Shown: piece after piece, positions 1-11,140 of the stretch
Numbering within the stretch: the first letter of the stretch is position 1
How the letters are laid out: each line of letters begins with the position of its first letter
Origin: Aselliscus stoliczkanus
Taxonomy: Eukaryota; Chordata; Mammalia; Chiroptera; Hipposideridae
NCBI GenBank assembly: GCA_033961575.1
Contig: CM066730.1
Location: 137,047,523 to 137,111,522, forward strand
Direction of reading: 5' to 3'
DNA: 64,000 bases
Translations under genes and position numbers: made by a program
Notes under the pieces: generated by a model
What the model was told of the DNA's origin: nothing
Databases searched by the model: none
What the model saw: the letters and a program-made list of their open reading frames with translations, nothing else

Positions 1-66
1 CTATAAGTCCCACAGATTTTTAATCTTAATTCATCATTTAAATCCATTGAGTGCTCACTAATGGTC

Positions 67-640
67 TTTTTTTTTTTTTTTTTTTACTATGCTTTGCCAT
101 AGAAGAGTCCTTTTATTTTGAAGCATCATTGGTTTGCTATAATTTGTTACCAGGTATCTTTTCCACCAAAGGCTCATTGGTGTTGTTTTTGAGCTTTTAA
201 TGTACTTGAAAATGTTCTCATCTTTATGCTTGAGGGGCAGACAATTAAATTGTCCCAATGATTCTGTGATCCAGACAACAAAATGCTGCTGCTAAAATGA
301 TGCAGAGTGAGTTAAGAATGGCCCACATCACCAGTGTTCAGGTGTTCCTTGCAATCCTGCCTAAGGTCTGAAAAGATAAACCTTTTGTCCATAGGCAGCA
401 CAGCTGCACCAGGACGCCTCCTTTGCCTGCATCACTTCATCTCTCGCCAATCCCTTTCTGCTCTTGGTCCAGCCAAATGCTTTTCCCTTCCTTACCATGT
501 GGATCATAATTCTGGCCTGGGTGCATCCTCCGTGAGATTTAATTTCTTTAGCACCTGCTTTGGAAGGATCTTGTTTCTCACAAATTTCCTCTTTCATACT
601 TACTCACAAGGAAAATGCATTCTGTTCTTGGCACCTCTGT
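67..640 (-). pseudogene. candidate processed retrocopy, parent gene not recognised
   Basis: On the minus strand a transcript-like block ends in a run of A (T67-85 on the plus strand). An AATAAA signal (plus-strand TTTATT, 112-117) lies about 26 bases before the tail, the spacing expected of a polyadenylated mRNA that was copied back into the genome. Within the block a minus-strand frame of 78 codons (597-361) is rich in Lys, Gly and Ala and ends at TAG. A second frame (258-58) reads into the poly(A). I do not recognise the protein. No clear target-site duplication was found, so the 5' limit near 640 is a guess. It could instead be an old SINE-like or L1-mobilised fragment. The poly(A) plus signal is the solid part; the identity is unknown. 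Confidence 0.4.
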
Positions 641-919
641 AAATTGAAGTAAAATATTTTTCTAAGCCTGTCTGCAGGTTCTGCTCCTTATCCCATTAAG
701 GTTTTCCTTGTCCTCTCCCTCCCTTTTTGTCTTAGCCCAGTGCTTCCTCAGTTCAGGACATATCTGCTTGCTTTGAGCAGTTGTTCATTGTATCTAAAAG
801 TGAGGTGCTTCTCAGAGACCCATGACCCTATCGCTCTGAGATGTTGACTGGTTCAAAGCCTGATAACTGATTAGCAGCATCTAACTTGGTTTCTGCCTCC
901 ACCTCTTGCCCACTAAACT
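641..919. other. unassigned unique sequence
   Basis: No open frame of note, no repeat that I recognise and no splice-bounded exon. Pyrimidine-rich stretches occur around 700-730. Confidence 0.5.
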
Positions 920-1625
920 AAATGGCAGAGGCCATTGTAATAACCCTTTTGATGAGCAAAAGCAAGTGTAACTAATTTGGGGTGATCTTGGTTTGTGATT
1001 CTAATGGGGGCAGAGATTACGCAACAATAATAATATAATGTGCATGTTGCTTTAACTGGGCGAGAATAGGATGGTGAGAGGAGATGATCTAGATCTGTAT
1101 ACGGGCTCCAGGAAAGACTTGACAAAAGATTTGGCATTTGAAGGGAGACTTGAAGATCAAGTCAGAGTTTGTCAGGAAGTCAAGCCCTTGTGGGGTGAGT
1201 CCAGCAGAGATCGACAGAATGCACAAAGAAATGGCAGCACGGCAAAGCATTATGGGCTATGGGAACTAGAAGTAGCTTAGTAGGGTTTGGAAGGAGGAGA
1301 GTTGAAGTCTATGGCTAATGAGGTAGACAGAACCATGTCTGCCATACAGAAGAGTTTAGATTTTATCGTGTAGGTGAAAGAAAGATGGAATAACTTTGAA
1401 AGGCAGGAATTTGGTATAATCAGATTTGCATGTCATGAAGGTCAGTCTGGCAGGGAGTGGAGGCCATTGTCAGAGGGTGAGCCTAGAGTCAGTGAGACAA
1501 AAGACTACTGTACATATTCAGGTAAGAGATGACAGGTGTGGCTTAAGCCTGACTGACTAGGAAGGCAATAGATATAGGGGTGAAGAGGGGGATGCCGTGG
1601 GAGATTTCTTAGATGATCTCGAAGA
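920..1625 (+). repeat. ancient interspersed repeat, family unassigned (copy A)
   Basis: A purine-rich segment with the phrase pattern of a common old mammalian repeat (AGTCTGGCAGGGAGTGGAGG, GTAAGAGATGACAGGTGTGG). The segment at 21385-22270 has the same order of phrases. All ORFs here are short and the sequence is strongly diverged, so it is a fossil. I cannot name the family with certainty. Confidence 0.4.
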
Positions 1626-1639
1626 GAGAGCAAGTCTTT

Positions 1640-1850
1640 AGGTAAAGGTCAACACCTGACCTGGTGCAACACTGGCTCTGTCTCTTATTAGCTATATGAT
1701 CATGGGAGAGCCACTAAAGAACCTTGGACTCAATTTCCTCATCAGTATATGGGGGCAAAAATGCTTGACCCAAGACTGTTGTGAATAACATATGTAACAC
1801 CCCTGGGAGAACACCTGGTGCCCAGTGACTCTGCAAAAGAAGTTAGCTAT
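1640..1850 (+). repeat. MIR SINE fragment
   Basis: The MIR core order is visible: GGCTCTGTCTCTTATTAGCT, then a relic of the CTTGGACTCAATTTCCTCAT module, then AATAACATATGTAACACCC and ACCTGGTGCCCAGTG. Diverged and inert. Confidence 0.7.
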
Positions 1851-2189
1851 CCTTCTTGCCATATAAGGTTCTTTAACTCTGAGGACAGTTATGCTACCAA
1901 CTCACTAAAAAATGGGATGAAACTTCTATATTTTGGGCTACCCTAGCACCCACCTAGTATACTAAAACGTTCAGACTGTCAGTCAGGAATATGAAATCAA
2001 ATGCTAGCTGAGTAAACTTTGCAAAAGATATTTTAGTCACAGGATGAACACGTACTTCAAACAAATAACTTCCTGTTTGCAGTTTCTCAGTACTAGAATC
2101 CCGTGAAGAGTATAGAGTGGGAAAGAAGTATATTGCTACTTCTATTACTATTACATTACTTCTAATCCTCATGCTTACAGCTATCACTA
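1851..2189. other. unassigned unique sequence
   Basis: I see no gene, RNA or recognisable repeat in this stretch between two MIR fragments. Confidence 0.5.
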
Positions 2190-2340
2190 ATTAGGTATCT
2201 ATTATGTCCCAGCACTGTGTGCCAAATATTTTAATTATATCACTTAGTTCTTGAAATAAGCTTATGAAGTAGGAATTGTTCATCTATTTTATAGGTAAGA
2301 ATATTGATTATAAAGCACAGTAAATAGTTTGAAGGTCATT
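2190..2340 (-). repeat. MIR SINE fragment
   Basis: Reverse-orientation MIR 3' half: TATTATGTCCCAGCACTGTG, then TTCTTGAAATAAGCTTATGA and a relic of the usual GTAGG...ATTTTATAG module. Confidence 0.7.
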
Positions 2341-2365
2341 TCACTAGAAAATATTAACTCTGGCA

Positions 2366-2905
2366 AAGGAACTGTATCAGTTAGCTTTTGCTGAATAACA
2401 AACCACCCTGAAATATAGTGGCTTCAAATAACTACCATCGACTATTATTACTCATGAGTCTAAGGATCATTTAGGTGTTTTTGATTATCTGGGTCAGGCT
2501 TGGCTGATATCAGCTGGGCTTACTCTTATATCTTGGTCAGATTAAGTACTGGCTAGTCTTGAATGGCCTTTCTCAATAGCCTCTCTTGCTGTTGGCTGGC
2601 TGCCAACTGGAGCAGTGAGACAGACTGGGCCTTATCATTATCAACTCACAGGCCAGCCTGGGCTGGTTCACATGGCAGACAGGGAGTGTTCCAGGACCAA
2701 GACCAAATGTGAGCAGACACTTGCATTCCAGGCTCAGACTATCGCTTCTGCTACATCCTTCTGGCTGAAGCAACACAAGGCCAATCCAGATATAAAGGAT
2801 GGAGAAATAGAGTCCGCATTTGATGGAAGAATTGCAAAGATGCGTGGTCATTTTTGTTATATGCCACACAAGCCTAGATGTGGCTTTGGGCTCCAAAGGC
2901 CATTA
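2366..2905 (+). repeat. old LTR or DNA-transposon fossil, family unassigned
   Basis: It begins GTATCAGTTAGCTTTTGCTG followed by AATAACAAACCACCCTGAAA, a widespread mammalian repeat motif. It ends with a relic of the GGAGAAATAGAGTCCGCATT and GATGGAAGAATTGCAAAGAT modules. Two opposite-strand open frames of about 110 codons overlap here and are judged chance frames inside the repeat. Confidence 0.55.
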
Positions 2906-2914
2906 CTCTGCAGT

Positions 2915-3065
2915 GAAGAATATTTTTATCCTTATTTTATAGATGGAAAAAATTGAGATTCAAAGATATTGAGTGACTTACTCAGAGTCACTTGACTAGT
3001 GAGTAGCTGAACCATGGTATAAAGCCAGACATGTCTGATTCCAAAGCCAGTGACTTTCTCCTGGA
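2915..3065 (-). repeat. MIR SINE fragment
   Basis: Reverse MIR core: TTATTTTATAGATGGAAAAA, AGTGACTTACTCAGAGTCAC and TAGTGAGTAGCTGAACCATG, matching the order of the usual antisense MIR modules with moderate divergence. Confidence 0.7.
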
Positions 3066-3240
3066 CCTGGTAGGTGGCACTGAGTGTTTTGAATCTGTGA
3101 AATATAGAACCAGCCATTCAGTCTTGTGGGTAGAAGAAACCTCAGAGTTGTCTGGCCCATTAGCTGGTAGACTTTTGAATTTCATAGGTCACTGTAATTT
3201 CAAAAGACATTTTGGCAACCAGCACAGTTTGTTAATCTAC

Positions 3241-3259
3241 TTTTTTTTTTTTTTTTTTT
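3241..3259. repeat. poly(T) run of 19
   Basis: An uninterrupted T19 that may mark the tail of a minus-strand retro-insertion. The sequence to its right (3260-3480) is AT-rich and no source element or duplication was recognised. Confidence 0.9.
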
Positions 3260-4140
3260 ACAAAGCCAAAGCACTATAAAAACCATCCCCTAACATTCTC
3301 GTTTAATTAAAAAAGGACATTTAAACACCAAAACACATAATTTTGTAATAAAAACCAATCATTTAAATTGAAGTAATCTTTGTGAAAAACTTACTACTGT
3401 GTCTTTATTTTTGCTTATTTTGTTGTGAGGCTAGTGATATCTTTTCATTGGTCAAAGAACCAACATATAGGAACCACTAATCTAGCCTTCTCTCTTCATT
3501 TGCTGGTACTTGAGTGCCCTCTAGAACATTCTTAACATGTGATGTTCCATTGTTGCCTGCATACTTCTAGTGACAGAGAGCTTGTTATTTTCTGATGCTC
3601 ATCACTCCATCATTAGACAGCTGTACAAAAGAATATGCCCTTATTACGTTGAACCAAAATCCTCCTCCCTGTGAAATCTACTCATTAGCTGAAGTTTATC
3701 ATTTGGTGCTCAACTAGATAAGCTGAATGCTGTAAGGCATTTGAAAACAGCCATGGCTCCCTGAATTGTCATTAACTCTAGTTTCTTTGGCTTCCACTTA
3801 TGCAGCATTGGCTTTGAGTGCCATCTGCTCTTGTCCTGGTAGGAGGCTCCATCCACTTTCCTACATCTGCCTTCATGAGGATGTAGATGTCATGTTATGT
3901 CTCTGGCTCAGACTGATCAGCTATCATAGATTAAGCCACCCATTTTCTTTTCCTACATATGATTCTTCTATTAATGAGGTTTAAGATTGTATTAGCCTTT
4001 AAGATCATATTAGCCTTTGCAGAAAATCTTGTCAAGCTTTTGACTTAGGCCTTAAATTTAAGCCTCAACTTCTGTATGAATAAAATGTGAGCACTGTAGA
4101 GCTATTTTAAAGGCTCAACAGGTATTTACCAACATTCAAT
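3260..4140. other. unassigned unique sequence
   Basis: AT-rich intergenic-type DNA. No coding potential above chance and no recognisable full repeat. Confidence 0.5.
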
Positions 4141-4144
4141 GCAA

Positions 4145-4300
4145 CTTCAATAGTATTTAAAGAATATCTATCATGGACTAGGCCTTGTGATAGGTGTTGT
4201 GACTATAAAGAAGAAAAGACACTTTTCTGTTCTCAAGGAAGTCAAAGTCCAGAAAGTAAAACAGACACAGAAAAACATTGATACAACAAGATTATCTTTT
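4145..4300 (+). repeat. ancient repeat fragment, unassigned
   Basis: Contains the degraded order 'ACTAGGCCTTGTGATAGG ... CTGTTCTCAAGGAAGTCAAA ... AACAGACACAGAAAAACATT', which resembles the 5' portion of the same old family suspected at 920 and 21385. Confidence 0.35.
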
Positions 4301-4474
4301 TTTTCTTCCGTATGTCCAGTGAGATGGGAGACTAGGAAAAGCAGCATTAATACCTCCCTTGAGTTTAAAGAAACTTTTATAGAGGATGTCACATCTAACC
4401 AAGAACTGGATAGTGTTAATATTCACTAGGTGGGCCTGTTCTCGCTGTCTTTGGGAAGGAATTGCATCGGAGGT

Positions 4475-4660
4475 TAAACAACACAGGATTTGAGACACGA
4501 CCATCTGAATTCCACTCACAGCACCACCGCTTCTCACGGGTTTAACCCCCTATATTCCAGCTTTCTTCTTAAAGACATTATTGCTTTCATCTCAACATAT
4601 TATGAGGATTAAATGAGACAATATGCATAAAGTTCTTGGCATAATCCTGGTGCATGATGT
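4475..4660 (+). repeat. MIR SINE fragment
   Basis: Forward MIR 3' half: TATTATGAGGATTAAATGAG, then AATATGCATAAAGTTCTTGG. The preceding tRNA-related half is eroded. Confidence 0.65.
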
Positions 4661-4716
4661 GATAAGAGTAGTCTTATTGTTAACATTCTGCTCCACTTGC
4701 ATTATCATTTCCTCTC

Positions 4717-4722
<6 letters not shown>

Positions 4723-4756
<34 letters not shown>

Positions 4757-4760
4757 ACAC
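4723..4760. repeat. (AC)n microsatellite
   Basis: About 19 AC units with one interruption (AA near 4749). Likely length-polymorphic. Confidence 0.97.
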
Positions 4761-5029
4761 GCAATATTTTTTTCTGCATCATGTGAGAATAAATTTCATA
4801 TAGCCTTTACTCTAAATATTGCAGTGTCTATTTGCTAGGAACACTAATATTCTCTTACCTAACCACCACATGCTTATCAACTTCAGAAATAATCAACTGT
4901 CCTTATTCCAACTTTGTCAATTGACCTAATAATATCCTTTATAGCATTTTTTAACCTCCTTTATAGAATCCAAACGTCAAAACTATATAAAAAGTTATAC
5001 CCAGAGGAGTATCTCTCCCTCACCTCCCT

Positions 5030-5545
5030 GTTTCTGTACGCTGTAGGTAACCAACTTAATTGTTTCCAGTTTATCCATTTTTATTGGTAAAGATAAGCTG
5101 AGATTTGTATGTTTTCTGATTTCCCCTTTTATTTTATACAAAAGGTAGCATATTATATATGTTGTTTTTCATTGTGCTTTTGTCACTTAATATCTCCCGG
5201 AAATTACTCCGTGTCAATGTATAGAGATCACAGACATTTCTTTTAACAGCAGCATAGTACTCCATTCTATAATACTATGGTTTATTCACTAGCCTCTTTT
5301 ACTTGGAAATGTAAGGAGTTTCCAATGATTTGCAAAGAAGAATGATGCTACACTGAATAAACTTGTTTATATGTGGTTTCATATTATTAGAGGTGTGTAT
5401 TCAGGGTGAATTCTTCAAAGTGATATTGTGGGTTGAAGGGTAAACACACGGACAGTTTTGTTACATACTGACACATTTTTCTATATAGGGGTTATGCTTA
5501 TATATGCATTCCCACCAGTAAGAGAGTCTCTGGGAAACCCCAAAT
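5030..5545 (-). mobile_element. old L1 ORF2/3' fragment
   Basis: Reverse-orientation L1 hallmarks: CAGCATAGTACTCCATTCTA, then TGATGCTACACTGAATAAAC and GCATTCCCACCAGTAAGAGA. These match the order seen in the younger L1 of this window (50.7-51.1 kb). Heavily diverged with no open frame. Confidence 0.75.
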
Positions 5546-5689
5546 TTTCACTTTTATTCTCACATGATGATAAATTGGAAGGGATCTGGGAGCCAGGACA
5601 GAATAAAGATCAAAGTTCAGGCTTTGTGGAGTAGGGGAAAGGATGCCCAAAACAAAATCAATTCACAAAATTCGTTTTCAGACACTTGG

Positions 5690-5835
5690 ATACAATCTAC
5701 TTAAGGGCAGGTAGTCTTATTTAATTTTTCCCTCTAAGGCTGCATATCTCTAGTAAGAGATCTTAGCAAGATGCCTAGCATATAGTTGATGATCTATAGA
5801 TACGAGATATTGATTGTTTCAATGAATGAAAGAAC
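5690..5835 (+). repeat. L2 LINE 3' end
   Basis: CTTAAGGGCAGGTAGTCTTA, then ATGCCTAGCATATAGTTGAT and a terminal AATGAATGAA: the usual L2 3'-terminal module order. Confidence 0.65.
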
Positions 5836-5899
5836 AAACTGGCAAAAACCTGGCATTGCCCATGGGAATAAATAAACTTGGCTAGGAGATTATTTTGAA

Positions 5900-6560
5900 G
5901 GAACAAATCTCACCTCTTCTTCTCCCCTTCCTTCGTAGACAGACACTTCCTTGTACAGCCTGTTCCTGGGGACAGGGCAGTTTGAAGTTTCCTAAGATGA
6001 AAACATGTAAGCAGTCCTTGCATTAGGAGATGGGGCTGCACAGAGGCCTATTGTCTGTAGGGACACAGGGAGCTCTGTAGTGAAAGGGGAGTGTCTTCCA
6101 CTGCAGCCGGGTCTTTTCAGCCTGAGCAATGCCTTTTCTCTCTGGAATGTAATATTCTACCCGTGCCCTCCGAGTGGCATTGTGCAGTAGCAGGGTCAGC
6201 AGTGGGGGAACACTGGCGGGGAAATGATCTCTGTACAGGCAACCCAATAAGTCAGAGACAGCATCAGAAGGCACAGCCAGGACTGCGACTCTGAATGAGC
6301 GCTTTGTACAGCTCTTGGTGGCAGTAGCTGGAGACTCACCTTCCTCTTGCAGCTCACCTGGAGGCTGAACAAAGCTGCCTTTCAGGCCTCGGGCCCCACA
6401 GCAAACATTGCACAGGTGATAGACCTGCTTTCCTGCCCTGCAATGGCCCGGAGATCACATTTCTGCCTGGTATTACTTGCGGGTTGCCGCTAGGGCTCGT
6501 TCTCCCTCCAGGATTATGAAACAGCAGAAGTCGCCCATGAGGAGGTGGGGCACCTGTTCT
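5900..6560 (-). other. GC-richer unique block with a long antisense open frame
   Basis: No repeat was recognised. On the minus strand a frame stays open from about 6453 to a TAA at 6023 (about 143 codons) and contains no ATG. It starts after an in-frame TGA and a possible but weak acceptor (CCATTGCAG at about 6439-6431 on that strand). The predicted peptide is Cys-, Pro- and Arg-containing and not low complexity, but I recognise no domain. In a locally GC-rich segment such a frame can arise by chance. It is recorded as an observation and not called a gene. Confidence 0.3.
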
Positions 6561-6654
6561 GAGGCCAGAGTCACTACAACTTTGAAGACTTCTTTTTTTC
6601 CAGAGTCACAGGGGAACAGGCACAGCTAATCTACGTTTCTGCTCACTTTTGTCA

Positions 6655-6820
6655 AGGTATACACTAGCAAGCAACTCTTTGTCCAGCCCTCGGCGTTTAG
6701 AAAATTCCTTTCTCATTTAATCTCCATGATGGTCTTAGAGGTCAATAGGACAACTTTTACATAAAAGAAAATGGAACCGTGATGAGCAGAAGTGGCTGCA
6801 GGGTGGTGGAGCCTTCAGAT
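6655..6820 (-). repeat. MIR SINE fragment
   Basis: A weakly preserved antisense MIR: CCTTTCTCATTTAATCTCCA, ACATAAAAGAAAATGGAACC and AGTGGCTGCAGGGTGG occur in the expected order. Confidence 0.5.
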
Positions 6821-9485
6821 TCCAGATTCAGATTTTTTATGAGGACCGATTACACACAGTATCACTGGAACTAGTGTGATCTTGGGGACAAAGTAATATG
6901 CTGCAGAACTGTTTGGGGTTTTGTTCCGGCTACTAGCTAGACTTGAAAGAACAAGAGGTATTTTCCCCTCCCTTAATATAAGAACACCAAATCTCTCTGT
7001 TCCCAGTTTGGGTTCCTTGTCTTAGGAATTCTTATTAGTTTTTATATGTCAGGCTTAAAAACAAAAAATGGTAAAGCGTCTGCACAAAGACACTCATGAT
7101 TCTGTTTGGGCTTATAAACTCTTGGAGAGAGGCCAGTTCTGGGGCTCAAGGCAATAGAAAGTTTTCGTCCAAAAGTCAAAGGATGAATTTCCCTTTTTTC
7201 TGACTAAGACAGGGTTAGGAGGGATTTGGGGTGTTGCCATGAGTTGCAGAGAACAGTGACCCATGCATATGAAGGACCAAATATGGGGACATGTCTATGA
7301 GAGGATTGTGGAGGCCTGTTGCTGACACTGAGGCATCAGTTCTGTGGCTGAACCTGTGTTGAGTGGAAAGTCTGCTGGGAGAGCATCTCTGAGCCCACAT
7401 GGAGCACGGTAACCTGCCAGAGGGGGGAAGACGGTTTGCCCAGTAGCATCACATATAGAATGGACAACTGTAAGAATGATGAACACTGTGGAGTCATCCC
7501 TCCTTTTGCAGACACCATATAAACCTCCAGCGTTGTTTTTAAAACCTGAGGAAGGGAAGGAAATCCCCGCCAAAGATGACTGAAAGTGAAATTCTCCCTG
7601 ACCTTAGTAAATAAGAGCTCAGAGCCAAATTTAATTTGCTTAAAGAAAATAAAACAATTTACCCATTCATTCATTCATTCATTAACAATATTTATTGAGT
7701 TGTTACTTTGAGTCCCTGTGTTCTCCACAAATGTTAGTATATCCTTCTCTGGACATCTTAACAAAATTTGATTGAAATAGATTGTTTTGCTCTTTGGCCT
7801 CTAAAATAGTTCTGTTTTCTCTGTCATGCTTTCTCTTTATGACTCATTTGCCACAGTATTTGCATAAATCCTACATTTCCTTCAAAATGTGGCTCAAATA
7901 CATCCATTTCCCAAGATACATTCTTTTCCTCATCCAACCATAAATTAAGGTGTACTTGAGTCTCAGCTTGAGCATGGGCCACGTCTGTTCATGGATCCAG
8001 GCATGTCTGAGAGTGTCTGGAAAACTGCAGACTCAGGCCTGATAGAACACTATTTTGGGGGCTGTTGATCCTCCTGTGAAATAAATCATGATGTTTTCAC
8101 TTGTGGCATCCAGGCAGACACATTTGAGCAATATGAGCATGTCTGGAGAATCAGTAGAATGATGTCGGGCTTTAGGGAGGCAATAGTAGATTCCCAAGGA
8201 AAAATAATTCTCCCGTGAGAAAGAATCCGACTTAAAGATCTTGATGTAGCAACAGTCTCTACCTTCAGAGGCCAGGGAGGGAGGGATAGCTCTCACATAA
8301 TTCAGTGCTTGCCATTTGGGTTTCTCTACTAGTTTGCCTTACGTTCTTTTCAAGGCTGGGTCTTAAGAAGCATAGAGCTGTCATATAAAAACAGAAATAA
8401 CTGCTTTGTTAAAATCACTGCAAAGTTTGAGGTAAAAGATAATATACCTTTAGTACCCCTCCCCCCAATCACAAAATAAATGTTCTCCTCCATTTGACCA
8501 GAACATTGCACTAAAGCTTTAGGACATTAAAGTCTTTGAAGTCACTGAAGATGAGGCTTTGCAGAGCAGGGGTAGAACAGCTGTGAACCTTGGTGGTTAA
8601 GGCTTGACTGAGTGGCACAGAGGACCAGTGAGCACCTTGATGCCCAGTGGCCAGGTATAGCACCCTGCATGAGTGGACTTATTCAGGAGTGAAACTCCTG
8701 TGGAATTCCAGAAATTACTTGAAGAAGTCTTGAGGGTGTTTTGTGTTAGTCCAGAGGGAAAAAATTGCCATATGAGGTTTGCTTATTCAGGTCAATGTGA
8801 TCCAGAAGCAGAAAGTGTAGCTGAAAGAATAATGGAGACAAGGCTGAGGAGGGCAGTAGGGGCTGATCCTGGACAACCTCATAACCAGTCCAAGGCAGCT
8901 GAAATTTATCATGATGACTGAGATCAGACTGTATCTTAGAAAGACCATACTGGAGTCTGGTAGATAACTGATCGGGGGTGGTTAAAATTAAGGAGGGGGA
9001 AATGAATAACTTGATCTAATTCACAATATTTCTAGGGCTGCTTCTGGACACAGGATATGCCTGGACCATGAAGGGACAGTGTTTCCTGCCCTAGGAGGTC
9101 TGCTTGGATGGGTAACTGTCTGGAGACTAGGTGAAAACTTAGTCTTTATCTTGAATTCTCTTTCGATGACTCCATTTTCCAGTTATCCAAGAGTCCTTTA
9201 ACTTACAGTCATTTGTTGAAGAATTCTTCATTTATGAGTCTTATTGATAAAGCTTTTGCTCCAAGAACTAATTTTGGCCTATATTATAGGCTTCTAGAAG
9301 ATCTCACCATCCTGGGATAGTAGTTAATGAATAAACAGTGAATAAAATCTGATCCCTTCAGTTAGATATTCATCCTTCCCATATTTTCTCTTTTGCCTTA
9401 AAGTAATAATATTCCCTTGCTTAAAACTTCTCTTTGCTTTTTAGTACATCTAGTAATGTTTGTTGACCTCTGCTCTCCCTTGACC

Positions 9486-9488
<3 letters not shown>
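6821..9488. other. unassigned unique sequence
   Basis: A long interval with no recognisable gene. Only a short ATTC repeat (7664-7683) stands out. The several open frames of 60-110 codons overlap on both strands and show no conserved motif. Confidence 0.5.

Positions 9489-9542
<54 letters not shown>
9489..9542. repeat. (AC)27 microsatellite
   Basis: Perfect AC dinucleotide tract of about 54 bases. Z-DNA-forming potential and likely polymorphic. Confidence 0.98.
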
Positions 9543-9544
<2 letters not shown>

Positions 9545-10739
9545 CTGCACTACTCCCACAGCACTCCTGAAGTGCTTGATCCTCTCCTATTAGAAATGTT
9601 CACTATGGCAAAAGATCAGGGTCTATGAAGAGGCAACAAGTCATGCAGTTTGAAATATTCCACCCAGAAATGTTGCTATTTTAGATGGACTGAGAATCAT
9701 CAGACTTAAAAGATGAAGGCCTATTGACATTTCATATCATTCATACCTACCTTTAGGAGCCACCTACACTGGCCTTTAAAGAAGCAAAATATTTATTTGA
9801 TCATCTTCTCTGTACTACATGTAGACATTTTATGTGTGTGGCAATGGGATCAAATTTACCTGGGATTCCAAACAAAAGGAATTACTGTAAACAAATGTAT
9901 AAGTGTTGTTATGTTGTCATCCATTTAAAATCCCACTGGTGTCATCACAGGATGCTTTCCTATGGTGCATGGGACAGAGCCACAGAGCTATGAAGGATGG
10001 GCTGATAAATCACATGGGTTGAATTGTCATGGGTGATCATAGTGATGGATTTGTTGGTAACTAATAAATTTATTATGGTTCTTAGCTATTTACATGTTTT
10101 AATGACTGATAAGTATTTTAAGATATTGACTTGAAATTAGACCATTATATTATTATTTTTGAAAAAATATAATTGAATTCCTTAAAAGTTTAGATATTTA
10201 AACATTAAAAATATCAATAATTTGGAAAACATCAGAGCTGACACATTTCAGTTAAGAAGATGTATTTATTCTGTTTTAATATGCCTTGTCCCAAAGCATG
10301 GAGGACTTTGCTTGAAAGGTGCATTTCAAGTTAACTTAATTAATCGATAAAACTATGAAATATGCATTTTTATTCTCCATGTTAGAGCTTACCAAAATGG
10401 CCAACTTTCTTGTTCTTTTAAAAGTTACTTTAAATATTAACAAATTAAATAAATAAGAAGAAGGAACATGGAAATCTAGCCTGCTGATTTTTAGTCATAT
10501 GATCCATCTTAAAAAGATTCAGAAATCTTTTCTCCAACCAAGATGTATATGTAAAGGAATGCTCAAACCTTCAATAGAACTTCAAATCCTCTTCTACTCA
10601 AACACCGTATTTCCTCAGAAATGGCTTAACATTTCTTGGTGAAGCCATAGACTATTCTTTTCATAGTCCTAGAAAATAATCTTCTCTGTCTCATTTTTAT
10701 TTGTACAAAAAATGGTTAAAATGGGACAATGCCATTTTT
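9543..10739. other. AT-rich unique sequence
   Basis: AT-rich, with no repeat or gene recognised. Oligo-A tracts lie at 10790-10817, just inside the next feature. Confidence 0.5.
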
Positions 10740-11140
10740 TTTCTTTACCCTGAATGGTGACTGCCAGCTATTAAAATGCTAATTTCCAAAAAAAAAAATA
10801 CAAAAAAAAAAAAAAAACCAAATAGGAAAGCCAAAGACAGCCAGGAAACAAGAGGAATGAAGCCTACCAAGTGATTAATCATTTGATTAACCAGGTAAGT
10901 CTCTGGCACATTACTAATTAGCTCACTTACAAAGCCCTGGACTGAGCTGCCCTGGTTTGATTAAAGAGGTGCCGAGCCATTCAAACCTTGATGCTTGAGC
11001 TTCTTTTATAAAACAAAATGTGTGCGACTTTCATGCTAAGCTCATCTCTTTAATCCAGCTATGATTTCTCAGGCTTCTTGACACTCAGGCCTAGGCACAT
11101 AAATCAAGGAGCAGAAAATGGTCCTCATGAACGCTCAGAG
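10740..11140. promoter_or_regulatory. putative developmental enhancer (homeodomain/TCF-type site cluster)
   Basis: A repeat-free block with dense homeodomain-type sites. TGATTAATCA at 10872-10881 is a perfect palindrome. TTGATTAAC follows at 10883-10891, CTAATTAGCT at 10914-10923, TTTGATTAAAG at 10956-10966 and CTCTTTAATCC at 11046-11056. The last two resemble TCF/LEF or Pbx/Hox half-sites. Low coding potential with clustered sites is typical of conserved non-coding enhancers. Conservation itself cannot be seen here, so the enhancer role is inferred. Confidence 0.35.

Noticed and set aside
2573..2956. Opposing frames of 107 and 113 codons
   Set aside because: Both lie inside the old interspersed repeat at 2366-2905.
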